NCBI RefSeq assembly: GCF_003112455.1 | Contig: NZ_BDQX01000458.1 | Span: forward strand, 186,440-250,439 | Reading direction: 5' to 3' | From: Paenibacillus agaridevorans | GTDB taxonomy: Bacteria > Bacillota > Bacilli > Paenibacillales > Paenibacillaceae | Length of the DNA stretch: 64,000 nucleotides | Part shown: positions 34,023 to 43,046 of the stretch, in pieces | Layout: each line of letters opens with the position of its first letter | Numbering within the stretch: the stretch's first letter is position 1 | Position numbers and translations under genes: made by a program | Notes under the pieces: model-generated | Told to the model about the DNA's origin: nothing | Seen by the model: only the letters and a program-made list of their open reading frames with translations | The model's database searches: none

Positions 34023-35372
34023 TCACTCCCCTTTCACCGATAATACGCGGCATTCCAGACTGCCATCCGACAGCTTGACGGTCACTTCATCGCCTTCTTG
34101 CGTGCCTTGAACAGTCTTAAGCAGCGTCTTGCCTTCGTTGTCATAGACAAGACCATAGCCGCGGGCCATGACCTTTAGCGGACTAAGCGCGTCCAGCTGC
34201 CGGACTCCTGCGCCGAGCCGCTGCTTCTTCTCTTTTATTAAACCGGAAGCTGACAATTCCAAACGGTGAGCCGCCGTCGCCAATCGCTTGGCCGAGAATG
34301 CGATGCGTTCGCCGGGGTGTCTGGCGACCAATCCCTTGCCAAGCTTGTCGAGTCTGGCCCTCTCGCGGACGACCAACCGCTCCGTCCGCGAGCGCAACTG
34401 CTCCTGCAGCCTGTCGAGACGCTGAGCCTGTTCCAGCAAATATTTGCGCGGATATCGGAAGAACGGCGATCTTCTTGCCCGTTCCAGCCTCTCGGCATCT
34501 TTGCGAAGCCGGAGACGCATCGCCCCGTCCAGCCTCTGCTTCAACCGCTCCAGACCTTGTCCGAGCTCCGCCACATGCGGAACCGCCAGCTCCGCTGCAG
34601 CCGTTGGCGTGGCCGCTCGCAAATCGGAGACAAAGTCGGATATCGTATAATCCGTCTCATGGCCGACAGCGCTGATAACAGGAATAGCGCTGTCGGCAAT
34701 CGCCCGCGCGACGGCTTCTTCGTTAAACGCCCACAGCTCCTCCAGCGATCCTCCGCCGCGACCAACAATTAATACGTCGCATTCGCCGAATCGATTCATC
34801 GCTTGTATGGCATTGACGATAGCAGGGGCCGCTCCCGCTCCTTGCACGAGCACGGGATAGACATAGACCGGGATGATCGGGTATCTTCGTTTAAGAGTCG
34901 TCGTAATATCTCTGACCGCTGCGCCAGTAGGCGATGTAATGACTCCGATCGCTTTGGGAAAAGCAGGGAGAGAGCGCTTGCGGGAAGCTGCAAATAGACC
35001 TTCCTGATCCAGCTTCTCCTTCAACTGCTCAAAAGCCAGATACAAGCTGCCAATCCCGTCCGGCTGCATCGCCATGCAATAAAATTGGTAGTTGCCATCC
35101 CGTTCGAAGACGGAAATATTGCCTCTAGCCAGCACCTTGGCACCTTCTCTTGGGATGAAAGGAAGCCTCGCGTTATGCGAGGCGAACATGACGCATTTCA
35201 ACCGGCTGCCTTCATCTTTGAGGGTGAAATACATATGACCGCTGGAATGATGGGTGAAATTGGAAATTTCGCCGCGCAGCCAGACGTCGCCCAGCACAAT
35301 ATCGCTTTCCAGCTTCATGCGAATGTATTTATTGAGTTCCTTGACGGAGTAAACGCGTGGTTGTGCCGTCAT
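34023..35372 (-). CDS. xseA: Exodeoxyribonuclease VII large subunit
   Basis: XseA is the catalytic subunit that degrades single-stranded DNA from both ends. The 449-residue protein has an N-terminal OB-fold (VLGDVWLRGEISNFTHHSSG), the catalytic core signature with VGRGGGSLEELWAFNEEAVA near 190-210 and SAVGHETDYTISDFVSDLRA near 222-241, and a long C-terminal coiled coil rich in Arg and Leu. It follows folD by 5 bases and is coupled to xseB. Confidence 0.96.
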   Translation of the reverse strand: MTAQPRVYSVKELNKYIRMKLESDIVLGDVWLRGEISNFTHHSSGHMYFTLKDEGSRLKCVMFASHNARLPFIPREGAKVLARGNISVFERDGNYQFYCMAMQPDGIGSLYLAFEQLKEKLDQEGLFAASRKRSLPAFPKAIGVITSPTGAAVRDITTTLKRRYPIIPVYVYPVLVQGAGAAPAIVNAIQAMNRFGECDVLIVGRGGGSLEELWAFNEEAVARAIADSAIPVISAVGHETDYTISDFVSDLRAATPTAAAELAVPHVAELGQGLERLKQRLDGAMRLRLRKDAERLERARRSPFFRYPRKYLLEQAQRLDRLQEQLRSRTERLVVRERARLDKLGKGLVARHPGERIAFSAKRLATAAHRLELSASGLIKEKKQRLGAGVRQLDALSPLKVMARGYGLVYDNEGKTLLKTVQGTQEGDEVTVKLSDGSLECRVLSVKGE

Positions 35373-35377
35373 GCGGA

Positions 35378-36238
35378 CTACACCCCGATTCCGTTCGCCC
35401 TCTTAGCCGCCTTGATCGTATTGCCCATCAAAAGCGTGATGGTCATGGGGCCAACGCCGCCAGGTACAGGCGTAATGTAGCCCGCCGTCTCCAGACAGTC
35501 CTCGTAGTCAACGTCGCCAGCCAGCTTGCCGTCAGGCAGTCTGTTAATGCCGACATCAATTACGACTGCGCCCGGCTTTACATATCGACTGTCAATCGCT
35601 TTGGCCTTGCCGATCGCGACAACGAGAATATCGGCTTGTTTCGCGATGCCCTCCATGTCCGCCGTACGGGAGTGGCATACCGTAACGGTCGCATTCTCGC
35701 GAAGAAGCAGCATGGCAACCGGCTTGCCGACGATATTGCTGCGTCCGATGACGACAGCGTGTTTGCCTGCGATATCAACGCCGCTGCGTTTGATCAGCTC
35801 GATCACGCCTGCGGGCGTACATGGCAACAGGCTGTCATCCCCTATCGTCAAGTTGCCGACGCTCTCCGGATGGAAGCCGTCTACGTCTTTTGCTACGCTG
35901 ATCGCGTCAATGACGGATTTCTCGTTAATATGCTTCGGCAGAGGCAACTGAACGAGAATGCCGTTAATCGAATCCTGATTGTTAAGCTTACCGATCAGAG
36001 CGAGCAGAGCCTCCTCTGTCGTATCGCCCGGCAGACGGTGAACTTCGGAATAGATGCCTAACTGAATGCAAGCCTTTTCCTTGGAACCGACATACACCTT
36101 GGATGCGGGATCATCGCCAACCAATACGACCGCAAGTCCGGGAACGATGCCTTTCTCCTTTAGTTCGGCGATTTGCTCCAGCCATTCTCCGCGAATTTGC
36201 TCCGAAATCTTTTTGCCATCAATGATATGCGCTCCCAT
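35378..36238 (-). CDS. folD: Methylenetetrahydrofolate dehydrogenase/cyclohydrolase FolD
   Basis: FolD interconverts methylene-, methenyl- and 10-formyl-tetrahydrofolate. The 286-residue bifunctional protein has the catalytic Lys in SKVYVGSKEKACIQLGI near 46-62, GILVQLPLPKHIN near 95-107, the Rossmann region GKHAVVIGRSNIVGKPVAML near 155-174 and the C-terminal PVPGGVGPMTITLLM signature. It is transcribed with nusB and the xse genes, as in other Bacilli. Confidence 0.97.
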   Translation of the reverse strand: MGAHIIDGKKISEQIRGEWLEQIAELKEKGIVPGLAVVLVGDDPASKVYVGSKEKACIQLGIYSEVHRLPGDTTEEALLALIGKLNNQDSINGILVQLPLPKHINEKSVIDAISVAKDVDGFHPESVGNLTIGDDSLLPCTPAGVIELIKRSGVDIAGKHAVVIGRSNIVGKPVAMLLLRENATVTVCHSRTADMEGIAKQADILVVAIGKAKAIDSRYVKPGAVVIDVGINRLPDGKLAGDVDYEDCLETAGYITPVPGGVGPMTITLLMGNTIKAAKRANGIGV

Positions 36239-36308
36239 GTCCGTCTCGTCTCCTTTTTCGTTAACCGCCTTAAGCGGACTTTATATCGTCTGCCGATTAC
36301 AATCGCCA

Positions 36309-36752
36309 TCAAGCCTTCAATTCGTCGATTCCGAGCAGAAGCTTGCCCAACACGCCGTTGACGAATTTCCCGGATTCCTCCGTGCCGAAATGTTTGGCGA
36401 GTTCGATCGCCTCGTTAATCGCCGCCTTGGGCGGCACATCATCCCTGAACACCATCTCGTAACAGGCCAGACGCAGCACCTGACGGTCTACGCGCGAGAG
36501 CCTGTCCACTTGCCAGCCTGTCAGGAACTGCTGAAGCATCCCGTCGATCTCCGACTTGCGGGCGATGACCCCGTTCACGATTTCCCTTGCGAAGTCATCC
36601 GTCGAGCCGATCTCCTTGGGATCCGCGCCGAGCTCGTTATCCTGGCGCAGCTCCTCCATGATCATGTCGACGGCCTCCGCAGCCGTTACCTCATTCATTT
36701 CCATCTGGTATAGGCTGGATACCGCGATTTCCCTAGCCAATCTCCGTTTCAT
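36309..36752 (-). CDS. nusB: Transcription antitermination protein NusB
   Basis: NusB with S10 (NusE) promotes antitermination of rRNA operons. The 147-residue all-helical protein starts MKRRLAREIAVSSLYQMEMN, has DFAREIVNGVIARKSEIDGM in the middle and PPKAAINEAIELAKHFGTEE near the end. The ATG at 36752 follows GGAGGATTGGC; upstream in-frame codons encode unrelated residues. folD follows. Confidence 0.94.
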   Translation of the reverse strand: MKRRLAREIAVSSLYQMEMNEVTAAEAVDMIMEELRQDNELGADPKEIGSTDDFAREIVNGVIARKSEIDGMLQQFLTGWQVDRLSRVDRQVLRLACYEMVFRDDVPPKAAINEAIELAKHFGTEESGKFVNGVLGKLLLGIDELKA

Positions 36753-36867
36753 GCCAATCCTCCGCATCTTTTCTTCCTTAATTATTTGCTCCATGAAAAC
36801 GATGATCTCCTCCCTTAACGGAAGGATTCGGATACCCGACTTCCGATGAACGGAGGAGACCACTCAA

Positions 36868-37098
36868 TTATCGAAAGGGACGGAACCTGTCCATGATTGT
36901 CTCCCATATACGTTGCCATGGAATAACCGGGCCGTTGCTCGATTCCTTCTGTTTGCCGAACCAATAACCCGCAAAAACGAGCAACGCTACGAACAGCATG
37001 TCCCAGAACCCGAATGCCAAATACACAATACTGCAGAAAAGCCCCGCTGCCGCGCCTAGGATTCGTTTCCAATAGACGCTCCAGATCTCCCTCCACAT
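36868..37098 (-). CDS. DUF2273 family small membrane protein
   Basis: The 76-residue product has two close membrane segments (ILGAAAGLFCSIVYLAFGFWDMLFVALLVFAGYWFG is split here across residues 13-47) and a basic tail. DUF2273 proteins are typically encoded beside amaP and Asp23 genes, as here. GGAGGTGGAC-type sequence precedes it. The function is unknown but probably linked to the envelope stress cluster. Confidence 0.85.
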   Translation of the reverse strand: MWREIWSVYWKRILGAAAGLFCSIVYLAFGFWDMLFVALLVFAGYWFGKQKESSNGPVIPWQRIWETIMDRFRPFR

Positions 37099-37111
37099 CG
37101 GCCGTCCACCT

Positions 37112-37678
37112 CTATTCTACGCGACTCTTGAACGTGTTTGCCTGTACCACGTTGGCGATAAATACGGCCACGTTGGATACCGGAATGCCGGTAATGTCTT
37201 CGACATGCTCCTTTACCGCCCGCTGAATGTCCTCCGTCAGAGCCGGAATGGAGCTTTCGCCGTCGATAACGGCGCGAAGCACGATCTCGAGACCCGAATC
37301 GGACGCTCTCACGCGCGAGCGCAATTCCTTTACGCCGCGCTGCTTGGACGCCGTCTTTAGCGCCAGGTTCTCGATCGTCTCGATCGAGATTCGAATATCG
37401 CCGAACTCCGTGCGCTGATCGATGGATTGCGCCGACATGGAGCCGCGATGCAGCGACAGAATGAAGAACCGGAAGCTCAGGAGCAGAATGACGATGCCGG
37501 CGATTCCGGTGCCGATCTGTATACCGTTGGACCGATAGAACTCCGTTAACAGATCGCTCAGCATCCTGCTTGTCAGCCACCCGAAGCCGAGACTCATAAA
37601 GAATATGGATATAACGCCGACGATCAGACTGTAAAGAAACAACAATAGCTTGTCCACAACTTTGATCAATGCAGCCAA
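37112..37678 (-). CDS. amaP: Alkaline shock response membrane anchor protein AmaP
   Basis: AmaP tethers Asp23 to the membrane in Staphylococcus. The 188-residue protein has two N-terminal membrane segments (LLLFLYSLIVGVISIFFMSL and GIAGIVILLLSFRFFIL) and a C-terminal Asp23/Gls24-like domain of about 105 residues (IETIENLALKTASKQRGVKE, TEDIQRAVKEHVEDITGIPV). The gene lies between Asp23 and DUF2273, the standard arrangement. Confidence 0.9.
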   Translation of the reverse strand: MAALIKVVDKLLLFLYSLIVGVISIFFMSLGFGWLTSRMLSDLLTEFYRSNGIQIGTGIAGIVILLLSFRFFILSLHRGSMSAQSIDQRTEFGDIRISIETIENLALKTASKQRGVKELRSRVRASDSGLEIVLRAVIDGESSIPALTEDIQRAVKEHVEDITGIPVSNVAVFIANVVQANTFKSRVE

Positions 37679-37697
37679 TCCTCCCGTCAGAGCGAAT

Positions 37698-37742
37698 GAA
37701 AACCCCCTGGCCGATCGGCATGCCCAATCACAAGGGGGTTGT
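37698..37742 (-). terminator. Terminator or attenuator between Asp23 gene and amaP
   Basis: AACCCCCT and AGGGGGTTTTC arms enclose a loop with its own GCCGATCGGC palindrome. It lies in the gap between the Asp23 gene and amaP and would lower expression of amaP relative to Asp23. Confidence 0.65.
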
Positions 37743-37762
37743 ACAAATGCATGTATGCTTTT

Positions 37763-38170
37763 TTATTTGACCCGATTTTGGGTATCCTCATCATCCGGTC
37801 TCTCTGCCGACTTGAAATGTACGTCATGAATATGTACGTTCACTTCTACAACGTTAAGGCCCGTCATCATCTCGATAGAACGCTTGACGTTGTTCTGGAT
37901 GCCGGACGCGATCTCGGGAATCTTATGACCGTATTCCACGATGATGGACACGTCCACGGCCGCTTCGCGCTGACCAACCTCCACCTTGACGCCCTTGGAC
38001 AGATTTTTGCGACCGAGAAGCTCCGCAATTCCTCCAGCGAAACCTCCGCTCATGCCGGCTACGCCTTTTACTTCGATGGCGGCAAGCCCTGCAATCACTT
38101 CAATGACTTCGGGGGCAATCTGAATCGTACCGATTTCTGTTTTCTCATAATCCGCGGCGATCGTACTCAT
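37763..38170 (-). CDS. yqhY: Asp23/Gls24 family envelope stress protein (YqhY-like)
   Basis: The 135-residue protein is an Asp23-family member: GTIQIAPEVIEVIAGLAAIE near residues 14-33, GMSGGFAGGIAELLGRKNLS, the VKVEVGQREAAVDVSIIVEY strands and the IPEIASGIQNNVKRSIEMMT helix. The ATG at 38170 follows AGGGAGGTG. Its position after accC matches YqhY of Bacillus subtilis, which has been linked to acetyl-CoA carboxylase control. The amaP neighbour suggests membrane localisation. Confidence 0.9.
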   Translation of the reverse strand: MSTIAADYEKTEIGTIQIAPEVIEVIAGLAAIEVKGVAGMSGGFAGGIAELLGRKNLSKGVKVEVGQREAAVDVSIIVEYGHKIPEIASGIQNNVKRSIEMMTGLNVVEVNVHIHDVHFKSAERPDDEDTQNRVK

Positions 38171-38291
38171 GTTCGTTGTACACCTCCCTAAAGTTGCGCG
38201 CGGCCCGGCGAAAGCCAAGCCTTATGTCGCATCTTATTTCTATACTATAACATTAGGCAGTAATTATGACAAACGTTACCTGCTTGTATAA

Positions 38292-39662
38292 TTATTCGCC
38301 GATCGCCGCTCCCGAACCGTTGATATCATGCTCCTCGAGAAACTTGATATCGAAATCGCCCTGGATGAATTTGGGATGGCTTAACAGCTTCATGTGGAAA
38401 GGAATCGTCGTCCGTATGCCTTCGATGGCGAATTCGGACAGCGCCCGCTTCATGCGCGCGATCGCTTCTTCCCGAGTCGCGCCCCATACGATCAGCTTGG
38501 CAATCATGGAATCGTAATGCGGCGAAATGGTGTAGCCCGGATATACCGCGCTGTCCACGCGCACGCCCGCACCGCCTGGAGGCAGATAGAACGGGATATG
38601 GCCGGCGGAAGGCATGAAGTTGCGTTCGGAATCCTCCGCGTTGATCCGGCACTCTATCGACCAGCCATTAATCTTAAGATCCTCTTGTCGGAACGATAGC
38701 GGATTGCCTTCGGCAACATTGATCATTTCCTTAATGATATCTACGTTCGTGATCATCTCCGTAACGGGATGCTCCACTTGAATGCGCGTATTCATCTCCA
38801 TGAAGTAGAACTGGCCATCCTGACCAAGGAGAAACTCCAGGGTGCCGGCGCCGGAGTACTCAACGGCCAGTGCCGCGCGAACCGCGGCGGCTCCCATACG
38901 CTCGCGCAGCTCAGGAGATAAAACCGGGCAAGGCGCTTCTTCGACGAGCTTTTGGCGTCTGCGCTGCACGGAGCAGTCACGCTCGAACAAATGAACCGCG
39001 TTGCCGTGTTTGTCCGCCATGATCTGAATCTCGACGTGCTTCATGCCCGTCAAATATTTCTCCAGGTAAACGCCGGCGTTGCCGAATGCCTTCTGCGCTT
39101 CTTGCTGAGCCGTCGTAATCTGGCTGATAAGCGATTCCTCGTTCTCCGCGATGCGAATCCCTTTGCCGCCGCCGCCCGCAGTGGCTTTAATAATGACGGG
39201 ATAACCGATCGCTCTCGCTATCTCTACAGCTTCGTCGAGGTTGTCGATAAGACCGTCGGAGCCCGGTATAACGGGTACGTCGGCGGATTTCATCGTCAGC
39301 TTCGCGACGGCTTTGTCCCCCATCTTGCTGATGGCATCCGCGGAAGGTCCGATAAACGTAATATTGCACGATTCGCAAATCTCCGCGAAGTCGGCATTCT
39401 CGGCAAGGAAGCCGTATCCGGGATGAATGGCGTCGCATTCGGTTATCGTCGCTACGCTCATAATGCTCGTGAAATTTAAGTAGCTGTCCTTGGATAACGT
39501 CGGCCCAATGCAATAAGCTTCATCGGCAAGCTTGACATGGAGAGAGTCTCTGTCCGCTTCGGAGAACACGGCCACGGTAGAGATGCCGAGCTCGCGGCAG
39601 GCACGAATAATTCGAACCGCGATTTCTCCGCGGTTCGCGATCAATATTTTGTGGAATTTCAC
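38292..39662 (-). CDS. accC: Acetyl-CoA carboxylase, biotin carboxylase subunit
   Basis: AccC carboxylates the biotin of AccB using ATP and bicarbonate, in fatty acid synthesis. The 456-residue protein starts MKFHKILIANRGEIAVRIIR, has the ATP-grasp glycine loop IKATAGGGGKGIRIAENEES near 158-177, HVEIQIMADKHGN near 209, and the catalytic MEMNTRIQVEHPVTEM near 286-301. It follows accB by 27 bases. Confidence 0.97.
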   Translation of the reverse strand: MKFHKILIANRGEIAVRIIRACRELGISTVAVFSEADRDSLHVKLADEAYCIGPTLSKDSYLNFTSIMSVATITECDAIHPGYGFLAENADFAEICESCNITFIGPSADAISKMGDKAVAKLTMKSADVPVIPGSDGLIDNLDEAVEIARAIGYPVIIKATAGGGGKGIRIAENEESLISQITTAQQEAQKAFGNAGVYLEKYLTGMKHVEIQIMADKHGNAVHLFERDCSVQRRRQKLVEEAPCPVLSPELRERMGAAAVRAALAVEYSGAGTLEFLLGQDGQFYFMEMNTRIQVEHPVTEMITNVDIIKEMINVAEGNPLSFRQEDLKINGWSIECRINAEDSERNFMPSAGHIPFYLPPGGAGVRVDSAVYPGYTISPHYDSMIAKLIVWGATREEAIARMKRALSEFAIEGIRTTIPFHMKLLSHPKFIQGDFDIKFLEEHDINGSGAAIGE

Positions 39663-39689
39663 GTGGGAACCCCTTTCGAACGAGAAGTG

Positions 39690-40190
39690 TTAGTCCGCTT
39701 TCACAAGGAATAGCGGTTGGCCGTATTCGACGAGTTGTCCATTGGCGACGAGCACTTCGACGATCTCGCCCTTCACTTCCGCCTCCAGCTCGTTCATCAG
39801 CTTCATCGCTTCCAAAATGCAGACGACGGACTTCTCGGTCACGCGGTCGCCGGCTTTCACGAAGGCAGCAGCTTCGGGAGAAGGCGCGCTGTAGAACGTG
39901 CCGACCATAGGCGATACGATCTGGTGCAGATCCGGAGCCGGGGCTTTGGGAGCTGCTGACTCAGCGGCAGCTGGCTGTGCTTCGGACTGTCCGGCCGCTG
40001 TATACGGCTGAGTGGCGGCAGGCGCGGCGGAGTATGTATGCGTAATTGGAGCCGCTTGCACATTCACCACTTCGGTTTTTCCCGGCTTGCGGATATGCAG
40101 ACGCGCTCCTTCGTTTTCAATTTCCAGCTCTTGAACGGAAGTTTGGTCAATAAGTTTAACCAATTCTTTAATTTCGCTCAACTTGAACAT
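39690..40190 (-). CDS. accB: Acetyl-CoA carboxylase, biotin carboxyl carrier protein
   Basis: AccB carries the biotin between the carboxylase and transferase halves of acetyl-CoA carboxylase. The 166-residue protein has an N-terminal helical part (FKLSEIKELVKLIDQTSVQE), a long Ala/Pro/Thr-rich linker, and a C-terminal biotinyl domain with the biotinylated Lys in VCILEAMKLMNELEAE near 128-143. GAGGAGTGATT precedes the ATG at 40190. Upstream lies a tandem repeat array, so the accBC promoter must be in the 160 bases next to the gene. Confidence 0.95.
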   Translation of the reverse strand: MFKLSEIKELVKLIDQTSVQELEIENEGARLHIRKPGKTEVVNVQAAPITHTYSAAPAATQPYTAAGQSEAQPAAAESAAPKAPAPDLHQIVSPMVGTFYSAPSPEAAAFVKAGDRVTEKSVVCILEAMKLMNELEAEVKGEIVEVLVANGQLVEYGQPLFLVKAD

Positions 40191-40352
40191 GAACGTAATC
40201 ACTCCTCTTCTTCACATAACGTTTTGTATTATAGCATAAATTGCCGCCAACACGAATTTTTTTTTGTCGGAATACGCTTTTCTACATGCAATGCTTAGAA
40301 TTATTCTCCGTTTGCGGACAATTACCTTCTATATAGGACCCTTTATTTTTGC

Positions 40353-40741
40353 TTTGCAATGAAATACCGAGTACAATGCGACGTTGGCGGGGGTATGAGG
40401 GCAATGGGTATGAAAAACCAAGTACAATGCAACGTTGGCGGGGGGACGAGGGCAAATGTGTATGAAAAACCGAGTACAATGCGACGTTGGCGGGGGCACG
40501 AGGGCAAATGTGTATGAAATACCGAGTACAATGCGACGTTGGCGGGGGGACGAGGGCAAATGTGTATGAAAAACCGAGTACAATGCGACGTTGGCGGGGG
40601 CACGAGGGCAAATGTGTATGAAAAACCGAGTACAATGCGACGTTGGCGGGGGGACGAGGGCAAATGTGTATGAAAAACCGAGTACAATGCGACGTTGGCG
40701 GGGGGACGAGGGCAAATGTGTATGAAAAACCGAGTATAAGA
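40353..40741. repeat. 52-bp tandem repeat array (minisatellite), seven full units
   Basis: Units containing CCGAGTACAATGCGACGTTG begin at 40367, 40418, 40470, 40522, 40574, 40626 and 40678, with a broken eighth at 40730. The first spacing is 51 bases and the rest are 52. Unit 1 is divergent. The inner units differ mainly at one G or C after the GGCGGGGG run, alternating G-C-G-C-G-G, which suggests growth by duplication of unit pairs. There are no unique spacers. All three minus frames are open only because the unit lacks stops. The array fills about half of the 760-base gap between accB and spoIIIAH. Confidence 0.93.
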
Positions 40742-40885
40742 ATTTCACTTCTCCGACAAGATCGAAAACTTTTAAGTTCCAATATGGCAAGGCGAAACGG
40801 CTGTCGCCGTCCTTCGCGACGAGGCGCGTTTCGTTCCGAGAAATATAGAGAAAGTACGGCGAAATCATATACTTTCCTGTATTTC

Positions 40886-40930
40886 AAAAAATCCGCGCAT
40901 CAGCGGACTGGTGCCGATGATGCGCGGATT
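40886..40930 (-). terminator. Terminator of the spoIIIA operon
   Basis: ATCCGCGCATCA and TGATGCGCGGAT are exact complementary arms around a 15-base loop, and the minus strand ends in six T. It lies 20 bases after the spoIIIAH stop. Confidence 0.93.
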
Positions 40931-40950
40931 GCGATTGGCAAACCGTGAAA

Positions 40951-41556
40951 TTACGGCGCCGGTACGTATTGCACGGTGACTTGCTCCGGCTTGACTTCAA
41001 GCGTCTTCATGACTTGCTCGATAATGCCGGCCGCTTCCTTCTTCTCCAGCTTGTCGCTTGTTACCACGACTTTATAACGATCGTTCTCCGGCGAAATAAG
41101 CGCCATCTCGTATTTGTCCTGGAGCGCGATTTCCAGATTGGTAATTCGCGAATTTTTGTCTTCCAGCAATTCCATCTCCTTCGTTGCCGCCGCGAATTCC
41201 TCATCCGAGGATTCGACGTTCGCGATGACGGCATAGATGCGCGCTTCTTCTTCCGCGTATTGTCCCTCGCGCTTCGACATCAGATCTGCGAACAAACCGC
41301 TCGAAGCCATGCCGTTACGCTCCATCTCGGCCAATACCTCTTTGTCCTTCTCGCTCATCTCGCCATTTCCTTGATCGACTTGATCAACTACGATGCCGCT
41401 TCCGCCGTTAACCTCGGAGACATTTTCCGTCTCCGCTCCGCTGCCCGACAGCTTGTCGGCATCGTTAAGATCCTGCGTGAACAGGTAATAGGCGGACAGG
41501 ATGACCATCAGACTTAACATGGATACTAACCAAATCGTTTGTCTTTTTGTGTTCAT
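40951..41556 (-). CDS. spoIIIAH: Stage III sporulation protein AH
   Basis: SpoIIIAH is the mother-cell half of the SpoIIQ-SpoIIIAH channel that links mother cell and forespore. The 201-residue protein has one N-terminal membrane segment (TIWLVSMLSLMVILSAYYLF), an acidic linker and a C-terminal YscJ/FliF-like domain (FAAATKEMELLEDKNSRITN, YKVVVTSDKLEKKEAAGIIE). GGAGGCTGTTTCC precedes the ATG at 41556. It is the last gene of the operon, before the terminator. Confidence 0.94.
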   Translation of the reverse strand: MNTKRQTIWLVSMLSLMVILSAYYLFTQDLNDADKLSGSGAETENVSEVNGGSGIVVDQVDQGNGEMSEKDKEVLAEMERNGMASSGLFADLMSKREGQYAEEEARIYAVIANVESSDEEFAAATKEMELLEDKNSRITNLEIALQDKYEMALISPENDRYKVVVTSDKLEKKEAAGIIEQVMKTLEVKPEQVTVQYVPAP

Positions 41557-41604
41557 GGAAACAGCCTCCCAAATATTATTTTTGTTCATATAGGTACTGC
41601 ATTG

Positions 41605-42234
41605 TTATTGCTTGCGTGGCACGACTTCAATCCTGTTAACCGCGACGCTGACGCCTTTCTCTACCGCGCTCGTTATGAGCCTCCTGACCGTCGTATTCTC
41701 TGCGCCTTGAGCAACGATGAGAACGCCCCGTATCTTGGGATTGATTGTTTTGGTGACGATCGGCTTCTGATCGCCGGACACCTCGTATAACACGACCTGT
41801 CCATCCCGGCTGATAGATGTAATTTGGCGAGTTCCCCCGTTTTTGTCATTCTCGTCCGTGTTTGATTGCGTCTCCTGACTGTGCCTGCCCAAGACGATTT
41901 CCTCGGTCGAATCGACCGTTACCATAACGTCCACCGAGCCGACACCGACAATTTTGCCCAATATTTCCTCCAGCCTTGTCTCCAGTGCATGCTCGATCTG
42001 CTGGAAGGGTGAATTTGAAACCTGGCTTTGATTCCAGGCCTCCTCGGCAGCCGGGGGCGGATTAGGATCCTGCGCCGACGATTCCACGTCCTTATATGGC
42101 AGGAACGAATTGATAAGCATCAGCGCGGCGCCGATCCCGCCAACAATAAGCAGGATGCGAAGAGTTCGGACACGCTTCGGGCCGCTGGGACCGCCGCCGA
42201 CCGCCGCCTCCAAATTTTCCAGCCATTTTGCCAC
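41605..42234 (-). CDS. spoIIIAG: Stage III sporulation protein AG
   Basis: SpoIIIAG forms a large ring in the intermembrane space of the engulfed forespore as part of the feeding-tube complex. The 209-residue protein has a single membrane segment (TLRILLIVGGIGAALMLINS, about 25-44) and a ring-building domain with LETRLEEILGKIVGVGSVDV and RGVLIVAQGAENTTVRRLIT. The start is taken as GTG at 42234, with GGGAGGTTGGG upstream; the ATG 33 bases earlier overlaps that site. Confidence 0.92.
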   Translation of the reverse strand: MAKWLENLEAAVGGGPSGPKRVRTLRILLIVGGIGAALMLINSFLPYKDVESSAQDPNPPPAAEEAWNQSQVSNSPFQQIEHALETRLEEILGKIVGVGSVDVMVTVDSTEEIVLGRHSQETQSNTDENDKNGGTRQITSISRDGQVVLYEVSGDQKPIVTKTINPKIRGVLIVAQGAENTTVRRLITSAVEKGVSVAVNRIEVVPRKQ

Positions 42235-42301
42235 GTTTACCCAACCTCCCAAGGGGAATGCCTGCATGTATAGCGAGCTGTGCCTGAACTGTATTCTGTC
42301 G

Positions 42302-43015
42302 TCAAGCGCGCTGCCTGATCAGAATGAGGTCTCTATGCACCCCCCAGCCTTGATAAATGACATCCCTAATCTCCGTTGCCGCGCGACCTTTCACTTCGGC
42401 GTATTCATCCCGGGTGCCTGGATAACCAGTGCCCGATTGCTCCTTTTGTTCGGGCGATGCTTCTACGGACACCTGCACCGACACCTGCTGCACTTCCTCC
42501 ACTTCTTCCGCAACCGGCACTTCCTCTTCCTTCTCCGAACTCTGCATGGCTCTGAGCGTAATCGTAATCCCGCCGATGTCCGGAACGTCGTTCTCTCCAC
42601 GCTTCTCTCCCCAAACTAATGCCACATCCACAGACTCTACGGCGCTACCGGCATTCTTCCGCAGCTCGGCCAGCATCCCGCTCTCCAGCGTGCGTTCCAC
42701 AAGCTTCGCGGTCTCCCGACCGCGCTGTTCCGAAAGCTCGGCCGCTTTGCGCTCAATTTCCGAAAGCGTTGGCATTTTCACGTTTCTCTCCATCGTGCGC
42801 TCATCCCAAATTTGGATGCTTGCGTCCAGCTTAGAACCGATATCCTCTTGGAAAAGCCGCAGCAAGGGAGACAGAATGGTCAGGAGGATGAACAGACCGA
42901 CAACGAGTCTGGCATAACGCTGCATCGCCTTGTTTGGCAGCAGCAGCTCGACCAGCACAGCCAGCAGAATGACGGCAATAATGTCCCGCAGCCAGTCGCT
43001 GAGCCAAGTCATCAC
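42302..43015 (-). CDS. spoIIIAF: Stage III sporulation protein AF
   Basis: SpoIIIAF belongs to the SpoIIIA-SpoIIQ secretion-like complex. The 237-residue protein has two N-terminal membrane segments (IIAVILLAVLVELLLP and LVVGLFILLTILSPLLRLF) and a soluble C-terminal domain with a charged coiled part. The start is GTG at 43015 or the ATG right after it; AAGGAGGTGAGC precedes both. The last third is rich in Glu and Val and longer than I expect for the family. Confidence 0.9.
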   Translation of the reverse strand: MMTWLSDWLRDIIAVILLAVLVELLLPNKAMQRYARLVVGLFILLTILSPLLRLFQEDIGSKLDASIQIWDERTMERNVKMPTLSEIERKAAELSEQRGRETAKLVERTLESGMLAELRKNAGSAVESVDVALVWGEKRGENDVPDIGGITITLRAMQSSEKEEEVPVAEEVEEVQQVSVQVSVEASPEQKEQSGTGYPGTRDEYAEVKGRAATEIRDVIYQGWGVHRDLILIRQRA

Positions 43016-43046
43016 ATTCTGCTCACCTCCTTTAATAAATCCGTCT

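Noticed and set aside
40353..40741. CRISPR-like appearance of regular repeats
   Set aside because: Units are contiguous with no unique spacers and no cas genes nearby.
40282..40887. Open frames of 114-201 residues on the minus strand through the tandem repeat, with HTHLPSSPRQRRIVLGFSY-type repeats
   Set aside because: The unit of 52 bases shifts frame each time and simply has no stop in any minus register. No ribosome site, and the surrounding residues look random.
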